A stretch of DNA of 11,027 nt. It comes from CAZSSM01 sp964609385. Lineage in GTDB: Bacteria > Planctomycetota > Planctomycetia > Isosphaerales > Isosphaeraceae. Below are positions 1-7,340 of this stretch, in pieces; the first letter of the stretch is position 1, and every line of letters starts with the position of its first letter. Position numbers and translations under genes: made by a program. The notes under the pieces were generated by a model. The model was not told where the DNA came from, made no database searches, and worked only from the letters and a program-made list of their open reading frames with translations. The stretch is from NCBI GenBank assembly GCA_964609385.1, contig CAZSSM010000146.1:1-11027 (forward strand), read 5' to 3'.

Positions 1-4
1 GAGG

Positions 5-133
5 CCACGTCCCATCGTGGTAAGTGAGGGGACGTTGGTCGCGTCAGAATCCTAGAAGGTTGGTCTCACCAACCACAGCGGGAACAGCCCCAACCTACTG
101 TGGGGCGAGCCTTTCAGCGATCGGAACGATCGC
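5..133. other. Four tandem hairpins in the leader before the SGNH hydrolase gene
   Basis: Four short perfect inverted repeats follow one another. They are CCACG/CGTGG at 5-9 and 16-20, GGTTGGT/ACCAACC at 58-64 and 68-74, GCCCCA/TGGGGC at 87-92 and 101-106, and GCGATCG/CGATCGC at 117-123 and 127-133. None is followed by a clear T run, so they do not look like classical terminators. No open frame of note crosses positions 1-182. They could be a structured 5' leader, the end of an upstream transcript or chance in GC-rich DNA. I recognise no known riboswitch family. Confidence 0.4.
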
Positions 134-169
134 GTGAACGAACGGCATCGGCCGAAGACGCGAGAGGGC

Positions 170-175
170 GGAGGG
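170..175 (+). promoter_or_regulatory. Shine-Dalgarno site of the SGNH hydrolase gene
   Basis: GGAGGG lies 7 bases before the ATG at 183. It supports that start, although it gives the signal peptide an unusually long basic N-region. Confidence 0.6.
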
Positions 176-182
176 CCGCACC

Positions 183-1205
183 ATGTACCGGCATGACAGA
201 CGTATCGGAGTTGGTCGAATTAATGGTCAAGTCGCTCGAATAAGCCGTCTCGGGCGTTTCGTCGCGATCGCGGTTCTGCTCGCGTTACTGCTGAGCCCGC
301 GGGTCTCGACCGCATCGGCCCAAGCGTCGACGGCCCCAGATCACATCCATGGAATCGGGGCGATCGGCGACAGTTACACCGACGAATATACCTTCTATAG
401 CCAGCATCGTTCGGTCGCCCGCAACTGGTTGGAAATCTTGGCCCAGACACGGCACCTCGACTTCGGTGACTACTCGGTTCGGGACCGGGGTGCTCCGCGT
501 CACCAAGGTTACGCCTACAACTGGTCACGCAGCGACGCCGAAAGCACTGACGCGATCGCTGAGGGGCAGCACCTCGGCCTGGCGCGTCAGGTCGCTGAAG
601 GGCGTATCAACCTGGCCTGGGTCTTCCTGGGCGGCAACGACTTCATCCACTTCGTCTTGGAGGGACGTCCGCTGGAGCAACTCGAGGCGGTCGAGGCCCG
701 TCTCCAGGATAATGTCGGAGTCATTCTCAAGACGCTCCGGGACGCTGACCCGAGCCTACGGATCGTCCTGGCGACGGTCCCCGATATCCGGTATCTACCC
801 GATGTCCGCGAGGCCGACCCGCACGTGTTGGACGCCGTCTCGGCCGCGCTGGGGCGGTACAACACCTGGCTCCGAGGCCAGGCCTTAACCGCGCCTACGA
901 CGACGGCCTTGCTCGACCTCGACCTCCAGGTCCGGCTCGGTCTGCTTCGCTCGCCGCGCTACGTGCAGGTCGCCGAGGTTCGACTCGACCGGCTCGTGCC
1001 CGGAGACAGCCCCGTCCACTTCTTCCTCGACGATCGTCGACATGCCGGCACCGTCGCGCAGGGCCTGATCGCCCAGTCCTTCGTGCAAGTCGTCAACGCT
1101 CGCTTCGGTGCAGGCATCACACCGCTGGCCAGCCGCGAGATCCTCGACTTCGCTTACCAGATCTACAATACGAATCGCCAAGACCGAATGATCGTAGCTC
1201 GTTGA
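183..1205 (+). CDS. Secreted SGNH/GDSL-family hydrolase
   Basis: This is a 340-residue protein of the SGNH (GDSL) hydrolase superfamily, whose members are serine esterases, lipases or carbohydrate deacetylases. A basic N-region of about 25 residues, a hydrophobic core (27-38) and an ASA-Q site near residue 47 indicate export. The catalytic blocks are visible. GDSY with the predicted nucleophile is Ser64, the oxyanion block GGND is at 150-153, and D-x-x-H is Asp284/His287, completing the triad. The region usually carrying the block II glycine reads YNWSRSDAES (112-121), apparently with Asp where Gly is common; that alignment is by eye. The ATG is backed by GGAGGG at 170-175. The gene is monocistronic and convergent with the methyltransferase downstream. 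The substrate cannot be told from sequence. The superfamily call is secure. Confidence 0.85.
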   Translation: MYRHDRRIGVGRINGQVARISRLGRFVAIAVLLALLLSPRVSTASAQASTAPDHIHGIGAIGDSYTDEYTFYSQHRSVARNWLEILAQTRHLDFGDYSVRDRGAPRHQGYAYNWSRSDAESTDAIAEGQHLGLARQVAEGRINLAWVFLGGNDFIHFVLEGRPLEQLEAVEARLQDNVGVILKTLRDADPSLRIVLATVPDIRYLPDVREADPHVLDAVSAALGRYNTWLRGQALTAPTTTALLDLDLQVRLGLLRSPRYVQVAEVRLDRLVPGDSPVHFFLDDRRHAGTVAQGLIAQSFVQVVNARFGAGITPLASREILDFAYQIYNTNRQDRMIVAR

Positions 1206-1207
1206 TC

Positions 1208-1230
1208 TCAGATAAATATAGATTATCTGA
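1208..1230. terminator. AT-rich 8-bp hairpin just after the SGNH hydrolase stop
   Basis: TCAGATAA (1208-1215) and TTATCTGA (1223-1230) form a perfect 8-bp stem with a 7-base loop, starting 3 bases after the stop codon. There is no T run after it. It may stabilise the 3' end of the mRNA or assist the stronger hairpin that follows. Confidence 0.35.
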
Positions 1231-1245
1231 CTTGGTCAGTGTGAG

Positions 1246-1280
1246 CTCCGCTCGATGTTTCGAGTTGACATCGAGCGGAG
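1246..1280. terminator. 13-bp perfect hairpin, probable bidirectional terminator
   Basis: CTCCGCTCGATGT (1246-1258) is perfectly complementary to ACATCGAGCGGAG (1268-1280), with a 9-base loop. It lies in the 141-base gap between two converging genes, where a shared terminator is expected. No T run follows on either strand, so the intrinsic terminator call is inferred from stem strength and position. Confidence 0.55.
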
Positions 1281-1346
1281 AACGCGTCCGGGAGAAGGAA
1301 ATATTTAGTCCATGGGTAGAACGGTCAACAACTGTGCGAGGGTCGG

Positions 1347-2336
1347 TCAGATCGTGGTTTGTGGCTCCCGTGCGACCATGTTGTGTGATTGAGGTGGTTG
1401 CGTAATAGTTCCGTTCGCAGTGGACTCCGAGAGGATGCTCTGTTTTAGACCGAGTTCGGGGCTTTTCGATGCTGGGATCGCTCCCGGAATCGGCTCGCCC
1501 ACCTTTCGGGCGGTCAGTTCGGTCTGAGCGACGGTGGCTTTTCCAGGTAGGATCTCGGCCCCTTCGAAGCCGACCTCCTTGCAGATCCGGATGAGATCCG
1601 CTTTCTGGTAGGCGACTGCTGCCTCGGGATGTTCCTGATTCTCCACGAACGCCGACCCGATCCGGTGTTGGAACGTCCAACGGTGGCCTTGTAAGCCGGC
1701 CGCCTCCAACTCCTCGAGGCAGAAGACGGTCATCGACAGGTGGCCGCCTGGCTTGAGCACGCGGTAGGCTTCCCGAAGGTTCCAGCGCAGGTCTTCCTCC
1801 AGCAAGTGGGTCAACAGCGAGAAGGCGATCACTAAGTCCTGCGAGCCGTCTTCGCAAGGGTAAGGGATCGGCTCGCGAGTCCCTCCTGGATTGTACAGCT
1901 TGTTATAATAGTTGATGTGATGAAATTGGAAGTAGTCGGACTTGAAGCGTTTCCGGTCCCATTCGATGAGTTCCCGGTCAATGTCGATCCCGGTGTAGAG
2001 GCCGCGGAACTTGCCGCGCTCAAGCATCTGGGCGTGTCGACCGCAGCCGCAGCCAACGTCGAGCACGTGTGAGTCGAGCCGCATCAGGCCGCGCGACAAG
2101 TAGTCGAAGAAGATCGGCAATCCGTTGAGCATGAACCGGGGCTGGTTGAATAAGATCCGGTTGCCGGTCCCGATCCGGACCCGATACCGCAGTGGAGGGA
2201 GTCGACGGAACTCCACGAATGGCAGGCTGATGAGGCGGTCGATCACACTGAGGGGGATCATCAGCAGGGGGGTGCGACTCAGGATCACCGTGCTGGGAAG
2301 GATCTTCCGCAGAAACTTGCTGACTCGAGCATTCAC
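1347..2336 (-). CDS. Class I SAM-dependent methyltransferase
   Basis: This 329-residue protein has a Methyltransf_11/25-like Rossmann core. The glycine-rich SAM-binding motif I is DVGCGCG (93-99). The acidic end of strand 2 is GIDID (116-120). A motif IV-like segment LVIAFSLLTHL lies at 168-178, and VLKPGGHL at 193-200 is the usual post-motif strand. About 90 residues precede the core and roughly 115 follow it, the last 30 being of low complexity. A GTG at 2378 would add 14 residues, but the GTG at 2336 is preceded by GGGAGGT with 9 bases between, so I chose the latter. The acceptor is unknown; small molecules, lipids and sugars are all possible. The gene stands alone, converging with the hydrolase gene and with a long empty region upstream. 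Confidence 0.8.
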   Translation of the reverse strand: MNARVSKFLRKILPSTVILSRTPLLMIPLSVIDRLISLPFVEFRRLPPLRYRVRIGTGNRILFNQPRFMLNGLPIFFDYLSRGLMRLDSHVLDVGCGCGRHAQMLERGKFRGLYTGIDIDRELIEWDRKRFKSDYFQFHHINYYNKLYNPGGTREPIPYPCEDGSQDLVIAFSLLTHLLEEDLRWNLREAYRVLKPGGHLSMTVFCLEELEAAGLQGHRWTFQHRIGSAFVENQEHPEAAVAYQKADLIRICKEVGFEGAEILPGKATVAQTELTARKVGEPIPGAIPASKSPELGLKQSILSESTANGTITQPPQSHNMVAREPQTTI

Positions 2337-2345
2337 GTCGGTCGT

Positions 2346-2352
2346 ACCTCCC
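2346..2352 (-). promoter_or_regulatory. Shine-Dalgarno site deciding the methyltransferase GTG start
   Basis: On the minus strand GGGAGGT occupies 2352 to 2346, 9 bases before the GTG at 2336. It falls inside the coding frame of the longer GTG alternative at 2378, which argues for the shorter protein. Confidence 0.6.
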
Positions 2353-3382
2353 TGGTTCACGACTCGGGAAACAGACACCGTGTTGCCTCGGCCACAAAGA
2401 GGAACCGCACCGGGTCCGTCCCTTCGATGGTCGATTATCTCTCGAGTGATTCAGAACATGGAACGAGCCCAATGGAGGTGCGATCGCTTGCAAACCCAGA
2501 CGCAACCAATCCATCGAGAACGAAACGCGACGTCCTTCGTCAATGTAGCTTCGTTTTGAAGGCTTGTCCGTACGTTTTTTCTGAACCATCCGGATCGAGG
2601 GATGGCTTGAGCCGTCTCGTGTATCAAGCAAGGACATGGGTTACACACAGGGTCCTTCCTAACTATACACACGCAGGGGTGGCTCGAGTCGTGGCGATGG
2701 GGCGGATTCCAGAGAAGCCGACCAAGACCATCGGTTGGCTGTTGACCACCGGCACACAAGGCGAGAGCGGTCACCCAGTCATGATCAACCTTCGGATTAG
2801 GTCCGGTGATGACATGCATGGGACTCTAGGTTTCGGCTCGAGCGAGGACCATGGTGTTTGCCCGGATGCCTCTTACGACGTCCTGAGCGAACCGAAAACG
2901 CTCCCGACTCGGATCCCCCGGCCCGATCATGAAAGTGACCTCAAAAGCTATAGCCTTTTGTCTACTTGACGGTGTCTCGAAAACCAGATGTCCGGTTGGT
3001 GATGCCGGATTTGTCGGATGGGGCGGGTGGCCGGAAACGGCTCTGGAGGTGCACGCAGGTCTCCCTCAGCGAACGAGGGCGAGGTGCGATCGGGGGGATC
3101 ATAGGATTCGCGTGGACTCAAGCCCGGGATTGATGGGTAAAAAGGGCCGGAAAGTCGTCGGCATGCGGGAGCTCGGTCGTGGGCCGGCTGGCCGGGGGGT
3201 CGCGGTCCGATCGCACGGCGCACTGGGACCGCATCGAACCCGAGGGGATCGTATTGGTCGGCCGGGTCCGTTCGGATTGCGGGGTGGCAATATCGGATGC
3301 GGATGACGCGACCACGGATTTCGACGGGGCTTCCCGCGATGCTATCTGTGGACGATGCGACGGTGATTCGAGGGGGAACCGA

Positions 3383-3410
3383 CGCCCCGGAACGTCTTCA
3401 CGTCGGGGCG
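3383..3410. other. GC-rich hairpin with CTTC tetraloop
   Basis: CGCCCCG (3383-3389) pairs with CGGGGCG (3404-3410). Inside that, after a two-base GA bulge, ACGT (3392-3395) pairs with ACGT (3400-3403) around the loop CTTC. It lies about 120 bases past the sulfite reductase stop on the minus strand. No T run follows on the minus strand and only CTTT on the plus strand. It could be a terminator or an RNA element. Confidence 0.4.
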
Positions 3411-3493
3411 GCTCTTTGAGAATTCGAAAGATGACGACGGTCCGCGCCCTTCGCCAATAGAGAAGAGACGCGGACTCGATCGGTCGAGCTTTG

Positions 3494-3516
3494 GACTCTC
3501 TGATCTCTAAAGAGTC
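3494..3516 (-). terminator. Weak hairpin after the sulfite reductase gene
   Basis: GACTCT and AGAGTC (3494-3499 and 3511-3516) form a 6-bp stem with an 11-base loop, 11 bases after the reductase stop on the minus strand. No T run follows, so terminator function is only suggested by position. Confidence 0.3.
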
Positions 3517-3527
3517 GTTCAGGCTGT

Positions 3528-5327
3528 TCAGGTGGTCGCACCATCGGTTTGCATATCGCCTCGGAGTGTTTCCAGGCCGACGCGGGCACAGAACTGGCCG
3601 AAGCTCTCGCCGTTGTGGCGGCCACCCTGGAACACGTCGAGCAACCGGGCGATCTCGGGGACGATCTCTTCGAAGGGGACGTAGTCCTTGTAGATCTCGT
3701 TGAGCTGATCGCCCTCGGGCCGGCCGCCAAGATAAACCGTGTAGGTGCCGGCGGGCTGGCCGGGCTTCGTTGCTGAGCGGCCGACCAGGCCGATATCGGA
3801 GACGTATGGTCGGGCGCAGCCGTTGGGGCAACCGGTCATTCGGACAGTGAAGCGCTCCTGGTCGAGGCCTCGGCTCCGGACCTCAGCTTCGAGGCGGCTC
3901 ATGAGGTCGGGCAGGATTCGCTCCGATTCCGTGACGGCCAGTCCGCAGGTCGGCAGGGCCGGGCAGGCCATCGACCAGCGACGGGCCGTGCTGACCTGCT
4001 CGACGAACGGGATGTTGTAGGAGGCCAACAATTCCTCGATGGCCGTCTTGTGGCCCGGCTCGATGTCGATCAAGAGGATCGACTGGAGGCAGGTCAGGCG
4101 GGCGGGGGTCCGGTAGGCCTCGAAGTAGGCGCGAAGCCCGGAGGCGATTTGGCGGTCGGATCGGTCCTCGATCCGCCCGTTCTCGATCGGCAGACCGAGG
4201 AAGAGCTTGCCGTCACCCTGCTCGTGCCAGCCCATGTGGTCGTCGATCCCGGTGATCGGGATGTTTCTCGGCTCCGGCAACGTCTCGCCGAGGTACTCCT
4301 CAACCTTAGCCTTGAAGGCGGGCAGGCCCATGTCGTGGACCAGGTATTTGAGCCGAGCGCGTTTGCGATCGACACGGTTGCCCAGGTCGCGTTGGACCTT
4401 GACGACGGCCTCACCGACGCGGAGCAGGTCGTCCCGGCTGACGAAGGTGAGGCGGTCGGCGAGTCGTCGGAAGGTCTTCTCCGCGCTGGGGGTGACTCCC
4501 AAGCCGCCGCCGACGGTCATGTCGTAGCCGACTAGTTGCCCGTCTTCGACGATGGCCACGTAGCCCAGGTCGTTGGTCAGGACATCGACGCAGTTGTCTT
4601 CGGGCAGCGCGAAGGCGGTCTTGAACTTACGGGGCAGGTAGGTCGTGCCGTAAATCGGCTCGACCGAGTCGTCGTTGGGGCGCGGAACGAGGCTAGGGCC
4701 TGGTTCAGGTAGTTGTTGGTCGCCCAGCTTTTCGCCGTCGACCCAGAGGTCCCAATAGGACGAGGCGCGGGGTCCGAAGTGGGCGGCGAATCGGTCGGCG
4801 TCGTCCTGCATCGGGTCGCGGACTGCATCGCGGATCGGGGCCGGGCAACTCAAGACATTGCGCTCGATGTCGCCGCAGGCGGCGACCGTCGAGAGCAGGG
4901 CCTCGTTGATCCGTCGGATCGTGGCGGGCAGGTCGCTCTTCAAGACGCCATGGAGCTGGAAGCCCTGACGGGTCGTGATCCGGAGGGTCCGATTGCCCAA
5001 CTCTTGGGAGATCTGGTCGTGGGTCATGTACTGATCGGCGGTGATCTTGCCGCCGGGGATCCGGGTCCGGACCATCACCGAGTGGGCCTTGTCGAGCCCC
5101 TGCTTCCTGCGCTCGGCGCGGAGGTCGCGGTCGTCCTGCATGTAGACGCCGTGAAATTTGAGGACTGCGGCGGCCGGACCGGAGTAGGTGGCCTCCTCGG
5201 TGTGCATCTCCTCATCGATCGTCCCACGGAGATAGCGGCTCTGCTCCTTGATCGCCTCGGACTTGTGCAGCGATTTGGCTTTGGCCTTGGACTTGGTCGC
5301 GGCCGGTTGTTCAGACGCCGTGGCCAT
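3528..5327 (-). CDS. sir: Ferredoxin-type assimilatory sulfite reductase (siroheme, 4Fe-4S)
   Basis: This 599-residue cytoplasmic hemoprotein reduces sulfite to sulfide with six electrons in sulfur assimilation. The siroheme/4Fe-4S ligands are all present: C-x5-C at Cys455 and Cys461, and C-x3-C at Cys500 and Cys504 in GCPNGC, where Cys504 should bridge cluster and siroheme. TTRQGFQLHG (118-127) resembles the sulfite reductase form (TTRQTFQ) more than nitrite reductases (TTRQNWQ), by memory of the families. The lysine-rich start followed by SEAIKEQSRYLRG is typical of plant and cyanobacterial Sir. Length fits one full two-repeat subunit. The ATG is preceded by GGGAGAG. No cysJ-like flavoprotein or other sulfur gene is adjacent, which supports ferredoxin as donor. 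CysI of the NADPH enzyme is the main alternative name. Confidence 0.9.
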   Translation of the reverse strand: MATASEQPAATKSKAKAKSLHKSEAIKEQSRYLRGTIDEEMHTEEATYSGPAAAVLKFHGVYMQDDRDLRAERRKQGLDKAHSVMVRTRIPGGKITADQYMTHDQISQELGNRTLRITTRQGFQLHGVLKSDLPATIRRINEALLSTVAACGDIERNVLSCPAPIRDAVRDPMQDDADRFAAHFGPRASSYWDLWVDGEKLGDQQLPEPGPSLVPRPNDDSVEPIYGTTYLPRKFKTAFALPEDNCVDVLTNDLGYVAIVEDGQLVGYDMTVGGGLGVTPSAEKTFRRLADRLTFVSRDDLLRVGEAVVKVQRDLGNRVDRKRARLKYLVHDMGLPAFKAKVEEYLGETLPEPRNIPITGIDDHMGWHEQGDGKLFLGLPIENGRIEDRSDRQIASGLRAYFEAYRTPARLTCLQSILLIDIEPGHKTAIEELLASYNIPFVEQVSTARRWSMACPALPTCGLAVTESERILPDLMSRLEAEVRSRGLDQERFTVRMTGCPNGCARPYVSDIGLVGRSATKPGQPAGTYTVYLGGRPEGDQLNEIYKDYVPFEEIVPEIARLLDVFQGGRHNGESFGQFCARVGLETLRGDMQTDGATT

Positions 5328-5571
5328 CAGGTCTCTCCCACAATGAAACGCCAGCGGGGCCGATCTGGGCGGATCGGACAGCCAACGGCCCCGACCGCTC
5401 CGAACAGGCGAGACGATCGGAACCGGAACCCAGAGTTCAGTAGGTTGATCGGGTTTGACGGGATTCTAAGACGATCCGGTCCCCGAATTCAACGCGTTGC
5501 CCTCCAGGGGAATTGTCTAGGATGTCCAAGTCGAGTTTCGGTGGGTGATCAGACGCTTTGGGGGGCCGGTC
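5328..5571. promoter_or_regulatory. Divergent promoter region between sulfite reductase and DinB-like genes
   Basis: These 244 bases should hold start signals for both genes. A possible plus-strand pair is TTGCCC at 5497-5502 and TAGGAT at 5518-5523, but its 15-base spacing is short. I see no convincing minus-strand promoter, no SAM riboswitch and no clear regulator palindrome. Confidence 0.3.
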
Positions 5572-6096
5572 GTGTCGTCGTCGGAGATCTGGGACCGCTA
5601 CGAGGCGGGTGTTCGGCTGCTGGATTACGCCACCACGGGCTTGAGCCGCGTCCACCAGGCCGAGCGGCTCGATCCGGATGGCTTGAGCATCGCCCAGGTG
5701 GTCGATCGTCTGGTCGAGTCAGACGTGTCGGCGGCCGAGCGGATCAAACAGATCGCCATTTCGGATCGGCCTACGTTAGGGACATCGATTGATGTGGAGT
5801 CGTGGTTGACCCAGCTCGAGGCGGGTGAATCGCCGTTGGAGGGACCGCTGAGCGAGTCGGTCGCCCTGTTCGTGATCACCAGGCGTCGGACGCTCCGGGC
5901 GCTCCGCGACTGCTCCGAGGCCACCCTTGCGCGTCGTGGGATCGATCCGGATCGCGGATCCCTGAGCATGGCGATGATCCTTGTTGAGGCCATCGGACAG
6001 CTCGATCACGGCCTCCGCCAGATCTACGGCAAACGCGGCCAACTCGGCGTGGCCCTGATGCCGCTCTACCCCCCACGCCCTCGAAATCGGATCTGA
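5572..6096 (+). CDS. DinB-superfamily protein with degenerate metal site
   Basis: This 174-residue protein has the layout of the DinB/YfiT four-helix-bundle superfamily, many of whose members are metal-dependent thiol transferases or stress proteins. Recognisable parts are WDRYEAGVRLLDYATTGLS near the start, SIAQVVDRLVESD (39-51), a TRRRTLRALRDC helix and the last helix EAIGQLDHGLRQI. The family usually has three metal-binding histidines. By eye, the first falls on Arg46, the second on Gln143, and only His146 remains, so the metal site is probably absent. A GTG at 5545 would add nine residues. I prefer the GTG at 5572 because a G-rich stretch (5560-5565) precedes it and the protein then starts as family members do. 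It is divergent from sulfite reductase. Function is unknown. Confidence 0.65.
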   Translation: MSSSEIWDRYEAGVRLLDYATTGLSRVHQAERLDPDGLSIAQVVDRLVESDVSAAERIKQIAISDRPTLGTSIDVESWLTQLEAGESPLEGPLSESVALFVITRRRTLRALRDCSEATLARRGIDPDRGSLSMAMILVEAIGQLDHGLRQIYGKRGQLGVALMPLYPPRPRNRI

Positions 6097-6281
6097 GGGT
6101 GACCGCGAAAGAAATCAGGCGGGTATGTGCCTGTGTTTCGGTTGTGTTCTCGTTGGCCGAAACGAAGCCCTGACCTCAAGATACTCTTGGCCGATCTTCG
6201 ACACATCCACCATCCGTTCGAACATGCGAGCGAAAGCTTGATAAGCTTCGATCCCTGTTTTCAATCATTCAAGGCGACTGC

Positions 6282-6287
6282 GAGGAA
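6282..6287 (+). promoter_or_regulatory. Shine-Dalgarno site supporting the TTG start of rarD
   Basis: GAGGAA lies 6 bases before TTG at 6294. No ATG or GTG lies between it and the first membrane segment, and the TTG gives the N-terminal length expected of RarD proteins. Confidence 0.55.
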
Positions 6288-6293
6288 TCGACA

Positions 6294-7295
6294 TTGTCCA
6301 CCCACGCTCCCAATCGTCCTCGCGGCAGTGCCGCCACGGGTTTGGCCTGTTCGCTCGGGGCCTACCTGTTCTGGGGGGTCATCCCGTTATATTTTCGCGC
6401 TGTCAAGCACATCGGACCGGTCGAACTGGTGGTTCATCGGGTGATCTGGTCGTGCCTGCTCCTGTTGCTGATGATCGTTGTCATGGGCAAGGGGCGTGAT
6501 CTCGTCGCCGCGCTCAGCGATCGCAAGGCTCTGGCGACCTTGGCCTTGTCGGCTTCCCTGATTTCGATCAATTGGATGATCTACATCTACTCGGTCATCA
6601 GTCATCAGGTTTTGCAGAGCAGCCTAGGGTATTTTATCTGCCCTTTGATGAACATCGTGTTGGGCGTTGTGGTCCTCCGCGAATCACTCGGGCGTCGACG
6701 ATGGATTGCGGTGGGACTGGCTGGGGCGGGTGTGCTGAACATGGCGTTGGTTGGTGGGCAGTTTCCTTGGATCGCGGTCAGCCTGGCCTTGACCTTTAGC
6801 CTCTACACCTTGGTTCGCAAGCAGGTGGCCGTCGACGCAGTCATCGGCTTGTCGACCGAGACTCTGATATTGCTCGTGCCGTCGTCGTTGGCCTTCGCTC
6901 TCTGGACGGCCCAGGGGACGTCGAGCCTGGGGTCGGTTGGTTTTGGGACCGACGCGTTGTTGATCGGCTCGTCGTTGGTGACGGTGGTTCCGTTGGTGCT
7001 CTGCATCGCCGGGGCGCGTCGGCTCCCGCTGTCGACGATTGGGTTCCTGCAATACTTGGCGCCGAGCATGCAGTTCGTGCTGGCCATCACCGTTTTCGAA
7101 GAATTCGTCGATGCGGCCAAGCTGAGCACCTTCGCCCTAATCTGGGTCGCCGTGGCACTCTACTCGTTCGAGACCGCCCGCAAGGCGAAGGCCGAACGCG
7201 CCGGGGACAAGGACCGTGTCCTCGACAAGCCGATCAAAGACCAAGGCGTCGGAGCGGACGTTGAGGACGAACAGCTCGTCGGCGCCAAATCGTGA
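6294..7295 (+). CDS. rarD: RarD-type EamA (DMT superfamily) inner-membrane transporter
   Basis: This 333-residue integral membrane protein belongs to the drug/metabolite transporter superfamily, with about ten hydrophobic segments between residues 15 and 292. The RarD subfamily is recognised by GAYLFWGVIPLYFRAVKHIG (22-41), then HRVIWS, INWMIYIYSV (92-101), SSLGYFICPLMN (109-120) and FLQYLAPSMQF (251-261). Family substrates are poorly defined; E. coli RarD was named for a chloramphenicol phenotype, so drug resistance should not be assumed. A charged hydrophilic tail of about 35 residues (from about 297) extends past the last helix, longer than usual. The start is a TTG with GAGGAA six bases upstream. 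The gene follows the DinB-like gene after 197 bases and converges with the rRNA methyltransferase gene. Confidence 0.88.
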   Translation: MSTHAPNRPRGSAATGLACSLGAYLFWGVIPLYFRAVKHIGPVELVVHRVIWSCLLLLLMIVVMGKGRDLVAALSDRKALATLALSASLISINWMIYIYSVISHQVLQSSLGYFICPLMNIVLGVVVLRESLGRRRWIAVGLAGAGVLNMALVGGQFPWIAVSLALTFSLYTLVRKQVAVDAVIGLSTETLILLVPSSLAFALWTAQGTSSLGSVGFGTDALLIGSSLVTVVPLVLCIAGARRLPLSTIGFLQYLAPSMQFVLAITVFEEFVDAAKLSTFALIWVAVALYSFETARKAKAERAGDKDRVLDKPIKDQGVGADVEDEQLVGAKS

Positions 7296-7340
7296 TTCGG
7301 ATCGTTCGCAATATCAAGCCAAGCTTTGAACGAACATCGA

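Larger units (their letters stand above)
2337..3527. other. Gene-poor stretch of about 1.2 kb
   Basis: No gene can be supported here. Open frames exist on both strands, the longest about 180 codons (2427-2969, +). They lack domain-like composition, their third codon positions are not enriched in G/C as in the real genes of the window, and they have no ribosome site. The part from about 2520 to 2990 is visibly richer in A/T. It holds a T6 run at 2575-2580 and a small hairpin, CAAAAG/CTTTTG, at 2942-2960. Both edges carry features described separately. It may be an old gene remnant, an unrecognised small RNA region or a simple spacer. Confidence 0.5.

Noticed and set aside
2549..2580. Small hairpin followed by CGTACG and a T6 run, like a plus-strand terminator
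   Set aside because: The stem is bulged, lies too far from the T run, and there is no plus-strand gene upstream to terminate.
2427..2969. 180-codon open frame on the plus strand in the gene-poor stretch
   Set aside because: No domain-like composition, weak G/C bias at third positions compared with real genes here, and no ribosome site.
4713..5792. 359-codon open frame on the plus strand
   Set aside because: It is antisense to the sulfite reductase gene and runs through the intergenic region into the DinB-like gene; a composition artefact of GC-rich coding DNA.
6234..6248. Repeated AAGCTT separated by GAT upstream of rarD
   Set aside because: AAGCTT is itself palindromic, so the 6-bp hairpin with a three-base loop may be chance; no regulatory context supports it.
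7304..7335. Possible terminator between converging rarD and rlmI (GTTCG/CGAAC with a bulged inner stem)
   Set aside because: Only a 5-bp outer stem with an uneven internal loop and no T run; too weak to call.
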